In this document: piece after piece, positions 41,504 through 53,006 of the stretch
How the letters are laid out: each line of letters begins with the position of its first letter
Position numbering within the stretch: position 1 is the stretch's first letter
NCBI GenBank assembly: GCA_003194525.1
Contig: NBIV01000068.1
Coordinates: 62,001 to 126,000, forward strand
DNA length: 64,000 bases
DNA from: Gracilariopsis chorda
Taxonomy: Eukaryota; Rhodophyta; Florideophyceae; Gracilariales; Gracilariaceae
Reading direction: 5' to 3'
The notes under the pieces: generated by a model
Told to the model about the DNA's origin: nothing
Database searches by the model: none
What the model saw: only the letters and a program-made list of their open reading frames with translations
Made by a program: the position numbers and the translations under genes

Positions 41504-44047
41504 ATGAGCAATATATGCGTTACTATTGCAAACCTCCCCACCCAAACGTTCAGCGCTATTGTTGAATTGAGCGACTCGCAACTCCAAACTTTGATTGATA
41601 ATGCCCCACAATATGCAAAAGCAAACATTGCCTCCACTGTTGCTTACAGTGATAAAATGGGTGCGGTGCAAACCATCCAAAACGCGCTGCAGCAAAGTTC
41701 CCACGGCATGAACGGTCACGACTGCCTTTCATCAATAATAGCCCTCACATTCGACGAGTCGCAAATCTTGTCACCATTAACGCATCCAAACTTCTTCTTA
41801 TGATGGAAAAGAGCAGAAATCACCACCCGATACTCCCTGACTTTGATCCCGCAGAAGATCCCAAAGATTTCATGCTGAAAGTCATGCAGTGGAAACTCTA
41901 CGCAGCTGAAAATGCTGCAGGAAGTCCCACTAAGTTGCAACCTGTTTTGGACTACCCACTGCCTCTGGAATCACTGATATAAGCCACCTTGCCAGCAGCT
42001 CATCCTGCTTCAAACTCTCTAGACAATATTCCATCGCCTGAAACGTTTTTTGCGAATCCAACTCCGAGTCCAGAAAGAGCAGCGAAAAAGCAACGTATCA
42101 CGGTCGGTGGAGTCTCCATCATTGATGAACAAGGCCAAGACAAACAAAACAGGCCTGCGAGTCTCGGTTAGTATCCGAGAAAAGGACTGTCCCTCCAACT
42201 GTCAGCGTAAACAAACTCTTGGGAGGGACTATTCTTCAATCTCTAGTGCACAAAGGCATACATCTCGAACAGTCCATCGCAGGAATGGAGTGGTCACGTA
42301 GGGCAAACGGAGAGGTGAAGTGATGGTATCAGAGGCAAAGGCCTGCACTCTAGCGAGAATCCTACATCTTGCTCTTCTCAAACACGAAACCATCCAATCA
42401 GCCCTGGAAAACTCCGAATGGATGGAAGGGGCTCTGTGACGCCTGTACGCTCTAATATTTGTGGAGTTCTCCATACTTCTACGGAACGCAACCCGTGCAA
42501 AAGCATGGAGAGTAGCTATACCACTACTAGAGGTGTACCCAGCATCATAGAACCTGTTACCAGAACTGGAAAGCCGCCTAGATCGGCAGTTTGCTTTGGA
42601 GGTAAAAACGATGAACGCCTTCAGATCGACCAAAAATCACAACATCACCCGCAACAACTCACAATTACTGCAGCACAGACCCGCTCAAACCCCGCAACAA
42701 AACTCGAATCAACATCCAAATCCAAACCAAATAAGTTGCTCGTAAAACGCAGGGCCTGCACCTTCCCTATTCCCATGTCACGAACCTCTCATCACCAATA
42801 AGTTACCACCGAGTTTCTTTTAGCCCTAAACATTTATAAAGCGGGTCGTCTTCGACGCAGGCCATCTCCACCTTCGTATCACGTCAAGCACCTCAAGCAA
42901 TCACTTCGATAAAGTCCCAAGCACACCAATGGTTGCAACGCGCTATCACGGTCAGCGGAAATCCCCCCGTGAACATCTTAACATGGCCTTATGACTCCTG
43001 CTCGGCGAGAAAGGAATGCAACACCTCTTCATAGAATGCAATGTTTGCCGAGTTCATACCCAGCACAGAGAAGCGCACAATGACACGCGGCGATTTCACA
43101 GCGCTTAACGCAAAGCGTATAGAATTTCCCAAAAAGACAGGCAACAAACGTGCTGTCCCATGGACTCAACCTTGTCGACAAGCCTTTGAAGCAGTCTTCT
43201 TCTGAAAAGATTTCGAAAACCTTATCAAAGGTGCAGCAACAACAACCAATGCAGTTCCAACCAGCCATGTTCTCGGGTCCAACGAGCAGTACTCCAAGAT
43301 CTTACTTCAAGCGCATAAGGCAGGAATTTCGGCTTGGTCAGTTGTCAGCAACGAGAGTAACGCGTATCGAGAAATCGCAAACCACATTACCATGTACTCA
43401 TTCGCTGTCATCAAAAACGAGGCGCGTGACATACTCATCAGCTGGTCGAAGTTCCAGAACCAATTGCTTCCGGACCCTCCGCACACCTTCCTACCATGTC
43501 CCGACTTTTTTTCCAAGTACAGCCCCGGATGTGGAACGCTTTCATTCTCCTATCTGGACAATGAGAAAATGTTCTACAATATCCCTCTCCCCCCCCAAGA
43601 TGGCCACTATATTCCACCTTCAAACCATACCGGCTTCAGCTCTCCCCAAAGAACTCTCCCAACTCCTCTCATTGGACGGAAATCTTCCTATTACCACCAA
43701 ATCTCTGCTCCGCCCCCTCCATAAAACGATGTCCATGGGGTATAAGTGGGCAGTTTATTTTGCCCACACGGCTGTCCAGAAGATAATCGAGCTGACCTTC
43801 TGGTTATTCACGTACCACCCGCACTATCGCAGACCCGCACCGCGTTGTATCACCGACTAAGAACACTAACGTTCTATATCACAACCCAGAAGACGCTGTT
43901 TGCTTCCATATAATTGATGGCATCAATTTCTTCTTCAGCAACTGGAGCAATCAAGAAGCCACCACATTTCAGAGACTCTGTTACACCAGGTTCGAGGACA
44001 ATGGACTTCCGATCAAGACCAGCAATGCTTGCCCAATCGGGTCCCTA

Positions 44048-44884
44048 TTGCACAGCACCATCCCCTCCATTGGCTGGCGCATCGATCTTCCAAACCGGCT
44101 GACCTTCCCCGATCTGGCCAAAACATTCAAGACTATTCAGCAGGCATTCCAAATCGGACATTCCCAACACCCCACCCAGGAACTGGCTGAATCGAGTACA
44201 GGAAGATCTGTTTGGGGAGCCCTCGGAAAAAGACCACTTCTATCGGTACTTTTGAACACTTACTGGTTTATAAACCATAAGAAGCCCCGAAAATCGCCTG
44301 AAATACTCCAAACTCGCGCACTAGAGAAGCTAAATAGACTATTATACCTTCTACCGCTGTCGGTTGTCCACCTGGGCAAACGAACTTCCAACATCGTTTT
44401 TTGCTTCGATGCCTCCCCGGATGCCAGCGCGTTAGTGTATAAAGAAGCCCACCAATCTTCTATCCAAATGATTCTGAGGGATCCCACTTCAAGACATTCC
44501 ACAGCATACGCAGAAGCTGTGACAGAGTTCATCACAAGCAAAACGTGGACAACAGCCTTTGTTCATCGATGGAGGTGGAAAGCCCACATTGACGCCCTTG
44601 GGGCTACAACAGCTTACATAAGTCTGGAATGCATAGCATCCCGCAAGCAATCCAACAGAAAGGTCCTGATTTTTTCGGACTCGCTTGTGACAATACACGA
44701 TTTAGAGAAAGGAAGATCATCAAGCCCAAACCTGGCTTTGCCTTGCACAGGTTCGCAGCAATTTCGATGCACACGATCTCATTCCTGTTCTTTTCCTCGT
44801 ACCCCCCTCCTTGAACCCCGCAGACACACCCTCAGGATCCTACCTAAAATAGGCCCACCAACTGTTCCCATCCCCCAGATATGA
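44048..44884 (+). pseudogene. DIRS-like RT end and RNase H region
   Basis: Part of the fossil at 41504-45760. Segments PEILQTRALEKLNRLLYLLP and NIVFCFDASPDASALVYKEA fit the RT connection and an RNase H core beginning with the conserved D of FDASP. The family assignment rests on domain order more than on sequence. Confidence 0.5.
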
Positions 44885-44930
44885 CTGCTTCGATCCCGAA
44901 AGCCTCACAGATCTACCTCTGGCTCCGAGC

Positions 44931-45650
44931 ATGGAGAGCCGCGCTGCGAACGGGGGGAGCAGAGTCTTCAAAAGCACATCTGCAACAGTCAGTCCCACAG
45001 CCGGGAATAGCACTGCAAAGTACAATGCGCCAAACAAACCGCGTCAGACAGAACTCTCGAGAGAACTCCCAAAACTTCATATTGCATCCAACTGGCACAC
45101 TCCCAAGTGCCTGGAAAATCTTGAAGTTCCACTCAACGTATTCTTGGACAAGCATCCACTTCTTAGTAATTCCATAAAACCTGCCACGGCAAAGCGGTAC
45201 GGAGAGGCGCTAAACTGCTTCCAAGACTACTTCCAATCCCTGCCCAACACCATAGAAGAGCTGGACGAAATGCTCCTATAGTTCATCGAAGAATGCTACT
45301 GTAGTTCAGACGCTCCAGGCATGAGACAGAAAATGCTAAATGTACTCTGCGCTATACACATTCTAATCCCTCCATCCAGGTCATAACTTGGACTTCGGAA
45401 AAGAGCCGTGAGAGGGTGGGACATAACAAACCATTCACAATCCGCAACTCCACTAACAAAAGAGTTCACATTTGCCATTTCTGGCTCCCTGCCGCAGCAG
45501 AGGAAGACGCAAGCCGCCCTCGCATTGATGGTAGCTTGGGCCTGATATTTGAGAGCGAGTGAAGTGTTGGGTTTAACATGGGACCTGGTGGCCCTTCCTG
45601 GAGATCCTCGTTTATCTTCTTACCCTACTGAAACTGGGTGAGTCTGCATC
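44931..45650 (+). pseudogene. Tyrosine recombinase-like region of the DIRS fossil
   Basis: SIKPATAKRYGEALNCFQDY resembles the N-terminal core-binding domain of tyrosine recombinases. YLRASEVLGLTWDLVAL resembles box I with its catalytic Arg. The C-terminal box with the catalytic Tyr was not identified. Confidence 0.5.
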
Positions 45651-45760
45651 AAAGACACAAGAACATGTCCTTTCCAATTTGTGCTTTTCACGAAGATGGA
45701 GGCAATTGTTGCAATTGGTGGCATTTAAGCGAAGCGTATGTAACCACTGTTGCGAGAAAC

Positions 45761-46561
45761 AAGGCGTGTTAAAAATTTCGTACCAAACCTATCATTAGCA
45801 TATTCAGCACGCAGGTCAAAGCCTTGGTCTTGAAAACTTCAGAATCACTACGCAGTCTCCTCTTATAGGAGGAGCACTTCGCGATTACGTTCTTGGAAAG
45901 AGAGCCGAAAGTATGGCTGTCACTGGAAGGTGGTAGTCACTTTCATCTCTTACAAACTATCTAACGAACGGTCGTGCATAGACCATGAATCTTAAAATTT
46001 CTGGAACTATGAAGCAACAAATTGCAGTTTATTCTAACTGGTTTTCTTATATTTGCACTACTTCTTCGTGCTACAGAACTTTACGCTATCACTGATATGC
46101 AGCTCTGGGTTCGGTCATTGGAACTCTTCAGTCAAGAGTTTACTTGTGAATACTCTTCACATATACACACAAACATTCTTTGTGGATTGCTGGCACCTAT
46201 GCCAGCAATGACTGACCCGAAAGACTCAAAACTACAGTTTGAATGTTCTGGCCACTGGAAAGTGGGGAAAAAATAAAATCTACATTATTATTATAATCCA
46301 AGAGTGTGTACATCTACTGAAATCGCTACAGTACAGTGCGCAAAACGATAATAAATACAACCTACTCTGGTTTCGTTTTCGCCACATACCAGACCATTTT
46401 AGCACTCCCAACCAGAAACCTAGGTAGTGAATAGGTAGATATAAAAACCCACGGTCGCCTGTCGAACACGTACACCTGATATGTACTTATAGCTATGAAA
46501 CAGTTATAAATCCACGAAGCAACAACAAGCACACTTTATTTTACCTGCATCTATGCATAGC
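45761..46561. other. No convincing gene
   Basis: Contains one 84-codon ORF (46022-46276) with a hydrophobic start (MQFILTGFLIFALLLRATEL) but no recognised family. The rest is AT-rich. Mariner 2's outer end should lie in the last few hundred bases. Confidence 0.35.
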
Positions 46562-47566
46562 TCAGTACTTAGTAGCACCTCCCTTCTTATCCATAACAGC
46601 AAGTAGCCCTCTCGGTATAGACCTGTACAGCTGTTGAGGGTAATCTCCAGCTATATCGTCCCATACAGCAGTGATAGCGTCCTTAAGCTCAGTTACATTA
46701 TTTTACTGCTTTCTACGTGCATAAACACGCCTAGCCATAAGTCCCCACACATTTTCAATAAGATTCAAATCCAAGGACTTTGCAGGCCACGGTAGGACGC
46801 GTATATTCTTGGAACGCAGCCAGTTCCTTGTTTAGATAGAGGTCTGTATGGAAGCATTATCCTGTGGAAAGTGCCAAGTCTATTCTTCACCGAATACACC
46901 ACCTACCCATGGTAGTAGATTAGACTCTAGTCCCTCACCGTGCTTTGTATAATTCTGATTTCCAGTAATAAAAACCAAAGGACAGACTCCATAAAAAGAT
47001 ATTGCTCCTCATATCATAACCAAATCTTCTCCATTTTGACACTTAGAAAATCGCTGAGGTTCCTTCCGAAGATCATGCATATCGTATGCGAATCCACCCG
47101 GTCCATCTAGATTAAAATTTTTCTCATCGCTAAAAATTACCTTGCACCAGAAATAGTCCCCAAGAGATATATTACGACATGCGTATTCTATACGTGCAGT
47201 TTTATGCTTCTGAGTCATTAGTGGACCGGTTTTCATCTTGCAATACTGAAGATGTTCACATTGGGATAGTGATTGCTGAACTCTTCGCACCTCGATGGGT
47301 ACATTAAGCGAATATTTTAGTTGAGAAGCAGATTGAGTGCCTTTGGAGGCTTTCCTTAGTAGTGCTCTCTTCTGTTGCACTGACATCTTAGACTTTTTCT
47401 GGACGTTTCCATGCGGTTTAGATGTCGTTATTGGTCTCAGTGCTAATTGTACTGCCACTAAAGATTGGTTGATAGTGTCAGCAATTTGTCGAAGAGACAT
47501 TCCTTCATGTATCATGGCATGAATCTGACCGAGTTCGAACTCAGAAAGACGAGGGCCTTTAGCCAT
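46562..47566 (-). pseudogene. Tc1/mariner transposase pseudogene 2 (DD34E)
   Basis: About 335 codons from MAKGPRLSEFELGQIHAM (47566) to SIPRGLLAVMDKKGGATKY. N-terminal part: helix-turn-helix GMSLRQIADTINQS, a basic linker, then SKGTQSASQLKYSL. Catalytic triad: D in IFSDEKNF (codon about 47127), D in QDNAS (about 46860), E in LIENVWG (about 46755). The last two are separated by 34 residues, giving DD34E. Stops and frame changes occur after about 47010, so it is inactive. It lies against the start of the 500-bp repeat array. Confidence 0.87.
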
Positions 47567-47651
47567 GTTTGGTTCGGCAAAAGGTTGGGCAAAAGTCGTC
47601 AAGATATGGCAAAGAACTGTTTATTTGATAGTGGGAAATATCTAGGGAATG

Positions 47652-48171
47652 GTTTAAGCGGTTTGAATACAAGTACAAGCGGCCATCGGCCGCGGGCGGT
47701 GCTACATGCCGCGGAGCTCGGGCAATTGTGGGGGATTTGCATGCCATTTCTGCTCGCCATCGCTCGGAAACGGCCTGCAAACTAATGAGGGCTGCGGCAC
47801 CGACAGTGGAGATGGAATAGAGTTGCGGTTGAGTGATCGAACGTTGGTTATTGGCTAGCACTGCAGTTGTGTATATAGAGTACAGTAGATTGTAATTGGC
47901 TGGCACGGCCAAAATAACTGTAGTACCAGCCACTATGCAGTGGTGTGGCTGGCACGGCTGCAGTGCCAGTCACTTAGCAGCTATGGCAGTCAACATGCAG
48001 CAGCAGCCAATGAGCTCGGAGCTTTGCTGCTGCTGCTGAATTTTTTAATTGGCTGGGAGGGGTGAAAATTGCATGCGCTGAAGGGGGCGTGCAAGGGGAT
48101 TTTTTGGCGCAACGCCTCCCGTCAATCAACATTACCCCCCTCGTACATGTGTGAATCATTATAGTACGGGG
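47652..48171 (+). repeat. About 500-bp CCAAT-rich tandem unit, left of the Helitron
   Basis: Unit of about 520 bp homologous to 54893-55388. Shared landmarks in the same order: GCGGCC...CGGGCGG, GGGGGATTTG, AACGGCCTG, GACAGTGGA, TTGTAATTGG, GCAGCAGCAGCCAATGAGCT, GAATTTTTTAATTGG, GCATGCGCTGAAG and TTTTTTGGCGCAA. It contains at least six CCAAT/ATTGG words and long CAGC/GCTG inverted repeats. A further unit begins at 48172 (TTGAGACAAG) and is cut off at about 48235. Confidence 0.8.
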
Positions 48172-48240
48172 GTGTTGAGACAAGAGGACGTGGCCTTTGG
48201 CTGCAGGTGGCGCTTCGCGCTGCATTGGAGGAGTTATAAA
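48172..48240 (+). repeat. Truncated tandem unit at the left edge of the Helitron
   Basis: TTGAGACAAGAGGACGTGGC and the following GGCGCTTCGCGCTGC match the start of the unit at 55389. Homology stops near 48235, where Helitron sequence begins. Confidence 0.6.
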
Positions 48241-48329
48241 CAGCGGTGAGAAGAAAAAAAAAGGGGGAGAAAGCAAAAGCAGAAAAGCGATTAGTTTAAT
48301 TCCATGAATGAAGAACGCAAGAAATATAA

Positions 48330-50387
48330 TTACGGTTGTGGAGGGATGCAGAACTGAATGGCTTCAGGCAGCACTGGGTTAACGATGGCCACAGGCATGG
48401 GATGAATTGTGTGAGCATTCGCGGATGTAACCTGCGGGTCATGCAGGAGCAGCACATGGTCGTTCCTTCGAACGCGCGACAATGCGACATACAACTGACC
48501 GGCGCAGAAGAAGTTGGATAGCGCATCCACAACCAAGCCATCCAACCTCTTTCCCCGTCCTTTGTGAACGGTAGCTGCAAACGCAAGACGAATGGAGAAC
48601 TGCCTTCGAATCATGCGAATATCTGCGAAAGAAAACTTGAAGTCGATACGATGCAGGAGCTGCCGTTCCAGAACCTGTCCATTTTCGTCGAATCGAGCCA
48701 CCTGCATCGTAAATTGATCATCACGCACGAATACGAACAGCTTTCCGTTGACCACAGCGGGATGCAACACGTTCCGAATGACCAGAACTGGCGCATTGCT
48801 CTTCAAGTCCAAGTTTTGAGGCGGTACTCCAGCAGGCGCATACTTATATGCAAACTCGGGGACGATAGTACTGGCGAAGTCAGACTCTGGGTTCTGTCCA
48901 CGATCAGGTTGCACGGTTGTCGCTGACGGAAGAGTGAGACGCTCAGCAGGAAACAGATCTAGCGCTGCTGCATTATGTTCGTCGACCAACTGGTTTGTGG
49001 ACGCAATGAGCATTTTGCTGAGACCCACATCCTCCTTGCGTCGTGTTGTGAACCACCTCCACAGGAATTGGTAGGCGGTTTGCATGCCACCGGTAGATCT
49101 GAGTGGCAGTGGATCGTTGTTGGATATTGTGTTGCGTGCAATGGAACGTAACAGCGACGCAAATGCCGGATCATGGGCTTGGCGTACTTGTTCGGTGAGG
49201 TACAGCACTTGACCGGAGCACAATGTCCACAGATCAATCTTCCATGGAAACTCGTTGAGAATTTTTGTGTACACTCGTCTCACATTTACACTTAGTTCGG
49301 CCTCCATGTACACCTGCGGCACCACCGGAAGCAGCTCGGAGTAGTCGCCAGATAGAAAGATGCTCAACTTTTCACTTGGAGCAGCCTCCATGTATATTTG
49401 CAGCATAACTGGAAGCAGCTGGCAGTAATCGCCGGATAGAGCGATGGTCAAGCCCCCAAACGGAGGTTGGTTTTCCATTCCAGTGCAGCGAAGATCTTTG
49501 AGCAACGCATTCATAAGTTCAAAGAGCCTTCGTGAGAGAATGGACGCCTCATCCAAAACGATCAGTTGTATTTCGCGTAGCAGTTCTACACGTTGAGATC
49601 GAGGACCGTACTTTGACAAAGTGGCTGTAGTGCTGCTTGTGCTATCCCTATCAGCTACAACCAGTCCGAAAAGGCTACGTAAAGTGCGGCCACCTGCGTA
49701 CAACGAAGCTGCAATGCCTGTTGTAGCAGTCATATTGGCAAGCATTCCTTCTGACTCAGCGACATCACGAAGGAGGTTGAGCACGTATGTCTTTCCGGTT
49801 CCTGCAGATCCTTGCACAAAGAACAGGTTTCCAGGAGTGCTTGCTCGCTCCTGCAGCGCCTTTCGTTGTTGCAATGCGGCAATGACAATGTCAATGACTT
49901 GTCTTTGGCGAGGTTTTAAGGTGGCGTACCTTGACTGCAAGGTTGACGAATTTTGCACCACTCGCGCGTCTCGAGTTGTTATAGCTCGATTCGCCTCAGT
50001 CAATGCTGTATAATCCTGCTGTAGGTGTTGGGAGAAGAAGCTGTAATCGCGAAGTATTCGTCCTCCGTGCCGGTCTGAGATCTCCACCACACGTCGATAC
50101 ATTTCTTGCTTTCGTTGCTGCTCATCTCCTCTATGTATGTCGCTACATAGCGCCTCCCAGTTTTTGACGGCCATTTTTTCTGGGTCTGCGCGTTGTTGGT
50201 GTAGTGTGACAACCAGACGTCGTAGCTGGGAGGGCGTGCTGTAGATCTGCACTGCTTCTTGAAATGAAATATCAAACTTGGATCCGTCCGCGAGCAGTCC
50301 GCTTACACTCGCAGTCTTACGATACGTTCCATACTGCTGTCCGTTGAAAGTCCTTGTGTCTTCATAAGAGCTCGAGCCGTGATTCAT
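48330..50387 (-). CDS. Helitron Pif1-type helicase region (685 codons open)
   Basis: C-terminal helicase half of the Helitron Rep-Hel protein. It opens with the conserved linker block SSSYEDTRTFNGQQYGTY. Motifs in order: I GSAGTGKT, Ia TATTGIAAS, II LDEAS, III SGDYCQLLPV, V VHKGRGKRLDGLVVD, VI YVALSRVRRNDHVLLL. Motif III and its flank occur twice in tandem (84-bp duplication, 49301-49468). The Met at 50387 is not the true start. Upstream codons (YIIELFALRFLV) continue the family pattern back to a TAG at about 50453, so the frame originally joined the Rep part. Confidence 0.9.
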   Translation of the reverse strand: MNHGSSSYEDTRTFNGQQYGTYRKTASVSGLLADGSKFDISFQEAVQIYSTPSQLRRLVVTLHQQRADPEKMAVKNWEALCSDIHRGDEQQRKQEMYRRVVEISDRHGGRILRDYSFFSQHLQQDYTALTEANRAITTRDARVVQNSSTLQSRYATLKPRQRQVIDIVIAALQQRKALQERASTPGNLFFVQGSAGTGKTYVLNLLRDVAESEGMLANMTATTGIAASLYAGGRTLRSLFGLVVADRDSTSSTTATLSKYGPRSQRVELLREIQLIVLDEASILSRRLFELMNALLKDLRCTGMENQPPFGGLTIALSGDYCQLLPVMLQIYMEAAPSEKLSIFLSGDYSELLPVVPQVYMEAELSVNVRRVYTKILNEFPWKIDLWTLCSGQVLYLTEQVRQAHDPAFASLLRSIARNTISNNDPLPLRSTGGMQTAYQFLWRWFTTRRKEDVGLSKMLIASTNQLVDEHNAAALDLFPAERLTLPSATTVQPDRGQNPESDFASTIVPEFAYKYAPAGVPPQNLDLKSNAPVLVIRNVLHPAVVNGKLFVFVRDDQFTMQVARFDENGQVLERQLLHRIDFKFSFADIRMIRRQFSIRLAFAATVHKGRGKRLDGLVVDALSNFFCAGQLYVALSRVRRNDHVLLLHDPQVTSANAHTIHPMPVAIVNPVLPEAIQFCIPPQP
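49301..49468 (-). repeat. 84-bp tandem duplication in the helicase
   Basis: Two 28-codon units (49301-49384 and 49385-49468), each starting on the plus strand with CCTCCATGTA and encoding LSGDY-x2-LLPV-x2-Q-x-YMEA. They differ at about a third of positions, so the duplication is not recent. Confidence 0.85.
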
Positions 50388-52985
50388 GACCAGGAAGCGC
50401 AGAGCAAAGAGCTCAATGATGTACGGTGAAACAGCTCTGATCCTTGGGACGCACTGCTAGTCTTCCGTGCGCTGTACCACGTATATGGGCGGATCGCAGT
50501 CGTCTGTGGGCACCTGAGCGCTGTCTCCGTCGTATTGGTTAAGCACGCGAGCTGGAAGCATGCGATACAATCAAACTTTTTCAAAGTACGAAAGGTAGTC
50601 GAGGTTCCCATATGCTTCAGGCCTTCAAAGTATCTCTCCAACGTAGATGGTGGCGATGCGAAATGGACTTGATTTGGACCTTTGAGCAGAAAAGTTCGCT
50701 CTCCTTCCAGGTGAATGGCCAGTCGCTCTACTTGTGGTACGATGTGAACATGTCGAAACTCGAAAATTCTCCAAACGGCGCCCACCACACGCGCTCGCAT
50801 GTGTGCATGAATGTCGTTCTGCGCCTGCGGCTCTTGTTGCTGCTCATCGTTTTGTGTGCCTGTCTCATTAGCACCACTCACATTGAGCACCATCTCCTGA
50901 GCTTTGGGCTGCTTAAACTCGTGTTTCATCAGATAAGCCACTGCGTCCTCTCCTTACGTGCGTTCTACGTTGATATGAGAGCGGTATTTCTTGGTCAGAG
51001 TTGAGTTGTACGGCACAATCTTGAGGTCATGTTGCCTTCTTCTGTTGTAGACCACGCGATTCGAGACTTTTTCAATGTACGTCTCCAGCACAATCATGTT
51101 GCGGTCGTATCCAAACTTGAAACGCCCAGTTCGATTCCGGCAATAGGGGGAGTGGCGGTGCAGGAAGTTCTGCACGAATCATCTCGTTGATCACATCAAC
51201 GTCTTCGATTAAGCCCCTTCCGAGCCACACGGGCATGTGGTGATGAGGCACATTGCACTGTTGAAACTCGAGCTCCGAGTTCTTCTCCAAGTCGTACATG
51301 AAGTCGTTTACGTACTGGTTGTACACCCTCGCAATCAGATCAGGTCGGTCAAACGGTCGAGAGAGATTAATCTGTGCCGTAAATGCGCTCCGATTGCTGG
51401 TATCCATACCAAGGCGCTGGATATCCTCTCTCCAAATGCTCATGTTGATTGTAATGAAAAGATAATGCCGTCCTCTCCGCGTTACGATTACCTGTGCATC
51501 CATGCGCTTGTCCTTCCAGTACGCTGCTGAGTTGACCGAGTAATCGGGCAGAACTATGCGTCCCATTTGTGCAAACTGTGATGGTGACACATAAGCTCTT
51601 CGCTGTTGTGCTTGCTGGATCTCTTGCTCTTGTACAATAGGTGCCTGTTGTTCTCTCTCCAGGAAACGTAGTTGCATGTCCTCAAGGCTTTTGTGCGTTC
51701 AGAGCATCCACATATGCATCAACGGTCCACTGTTTAGGATGATGTTGTCTGCGTACAGACGTTACTTCGCGTTCTGAGCCCAGGTGAGCTTTTGGAGCTT
51801 CCACTCGTTGACGCTGATACCTGAGCTTTGCTGTGTGGAGGTTGTTGCATGCAGAAACAGGCCGATGTAAAACGGTTCGTGCTGGTCACCGTACGGGTAG
51901 AGAAGAGGGAAAGTGCCCTTCTCTGCAAGTTTAAATGCCGGTTTTAGAAGTCGGTACCGCACTTTCGCATTGTTTGGGGTATTCGCCATCGCCCCTGCTC
52001 CAGCAGCAGCAGCACTCGTCACTGCAGCGTTCTCTTCGGTTAAGGTTCCTTCTACCAAGCGCGGTACCTGAGATTCCACTCGGTACAAGCCAGTCGGATC
52101 AACCATGAGCGTTCTCATCATGGTTGGCCCCCCACCGGGAATATCTTCAGGGAGAGGGCCAGCACCTGCATGAGTAGTACTGACTGTAGCACTTCGGATT
52201 CCTTCGTATCCACGTACGACTACTCCTTGTTCCGCTGCGTGCACGCTGATATCCACGGCAGTCTATACATTTTGTTGTTGTTGTTGTTGCTGTTGCGTGC
52301 TAAGCAAGGATCGGTAACATTAGCGCACCACGTCTGGCTTCGGCTGGATCACATCATACAACTTGGGTACGATGTCTCTTACGTTGATATCCTGAATGAA
52401 CGGACGCATTTTGGCACGAGCATAGTGAGATAGATCCAAGTAAGGCGGACTGGTACCCTACAGAAAGCTATAGCCCGCGTTGTTCTGGTTCTGCGTGGGC
52501 AGAGCAAGAGCTGCGTTGCCCTCAAGGCTGAGAAAAGAGGGACCGCCTCCCGTTACATACGACATGTCCATGAACGCTTGCGTCGTCGTGAAGAGCGTAT
52601 TCAAGTTGAAGAAATGGCTGTGAAAGCCTCTCAGGCTCTAAAGACTGCGAACCAACTCACTGCTATGCCTTCTGCGGAACTTGACGCCCCTTCCTGACAT
52701 TCTTTTCATTCCACAGCACACTAAATTGGTCCCTTTGCCAAGCAAAACGCATCCGCAATACTTGCAGCTATGAATTATCAATGTCCAGTCCGGGTACGGG
52801 CAGGAGGAGAGCGTATGTGCGTGCTCGCCGCATCTTCCGCATCGCCTTTGACCCAAAGTGGAAAGCGTCTCGAACTCTGGAACGCTTGCATGGATGGATG
52901 GATCATTCCAAGACTCATCAGCAACGGTATCCCACGCATAGTACACGCGATACAGTCCTCGATCCGGACATTCAGCACACTGCAT
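50384..52985 (-). pseudogene. Helitron Rep (HUH) and zinc-finger region, broken
   Basis: Reads from a zinc-binding start (52985: MQCAECPDRG, then CGRCGEHAHTLSSC, a CX2CX4HX4C knuckle, and CKYCGCVLLGKGTNLVCC) through the Helitron-like N domain (FPLLYPYGDQHEPFYIGLF). Next comes ILPDY-type RIVLPDYSVNSAAYWKDKR and RPDLIARVYNQYVNDF, then the HUH motif VPHHHMPVWL with INEMIRAELP, and IVPYNSTLTKKYRSHINVER. It ends at HVHIVPQVERLAIHLEG. It is split into about six open stretches by stops and frame changes (for example near 50950 and 51700). Confidence 0.85.
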
Positions 52986-53006
52986 GATCGTCGTATCAAG
53001 CTGTTG

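Larger units (their letters stand above)
41504..45760 (+). mobile_element. DIRS-like retroelement fossil (tyrosine recombinase type)
   Basis: Decayed plus-strand retroelement. Order of parts: an unrecognised gag-like region (41504-42800), an RT-like region (about 43560-44290, with TMSMGYKWAVYFAHTAVQKI in place of the MG-W-P/Y motif and LYHNPEDAVCFHIIDG after it), an RNase H-like region with IVFCFDASPDASALVYKE (44390-44700), and a tyrosine-recombinase-like region (44930-45650) with SNSIKPATAKRYGEALNCF and YLRASEVLGLTWDLVAL. This RT-RH-YR order without a DDE integrase is that of DIRS-order elements. Old, with many interruptions. Exact ends and terminal repeats were not found. Confidence 0.6.
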
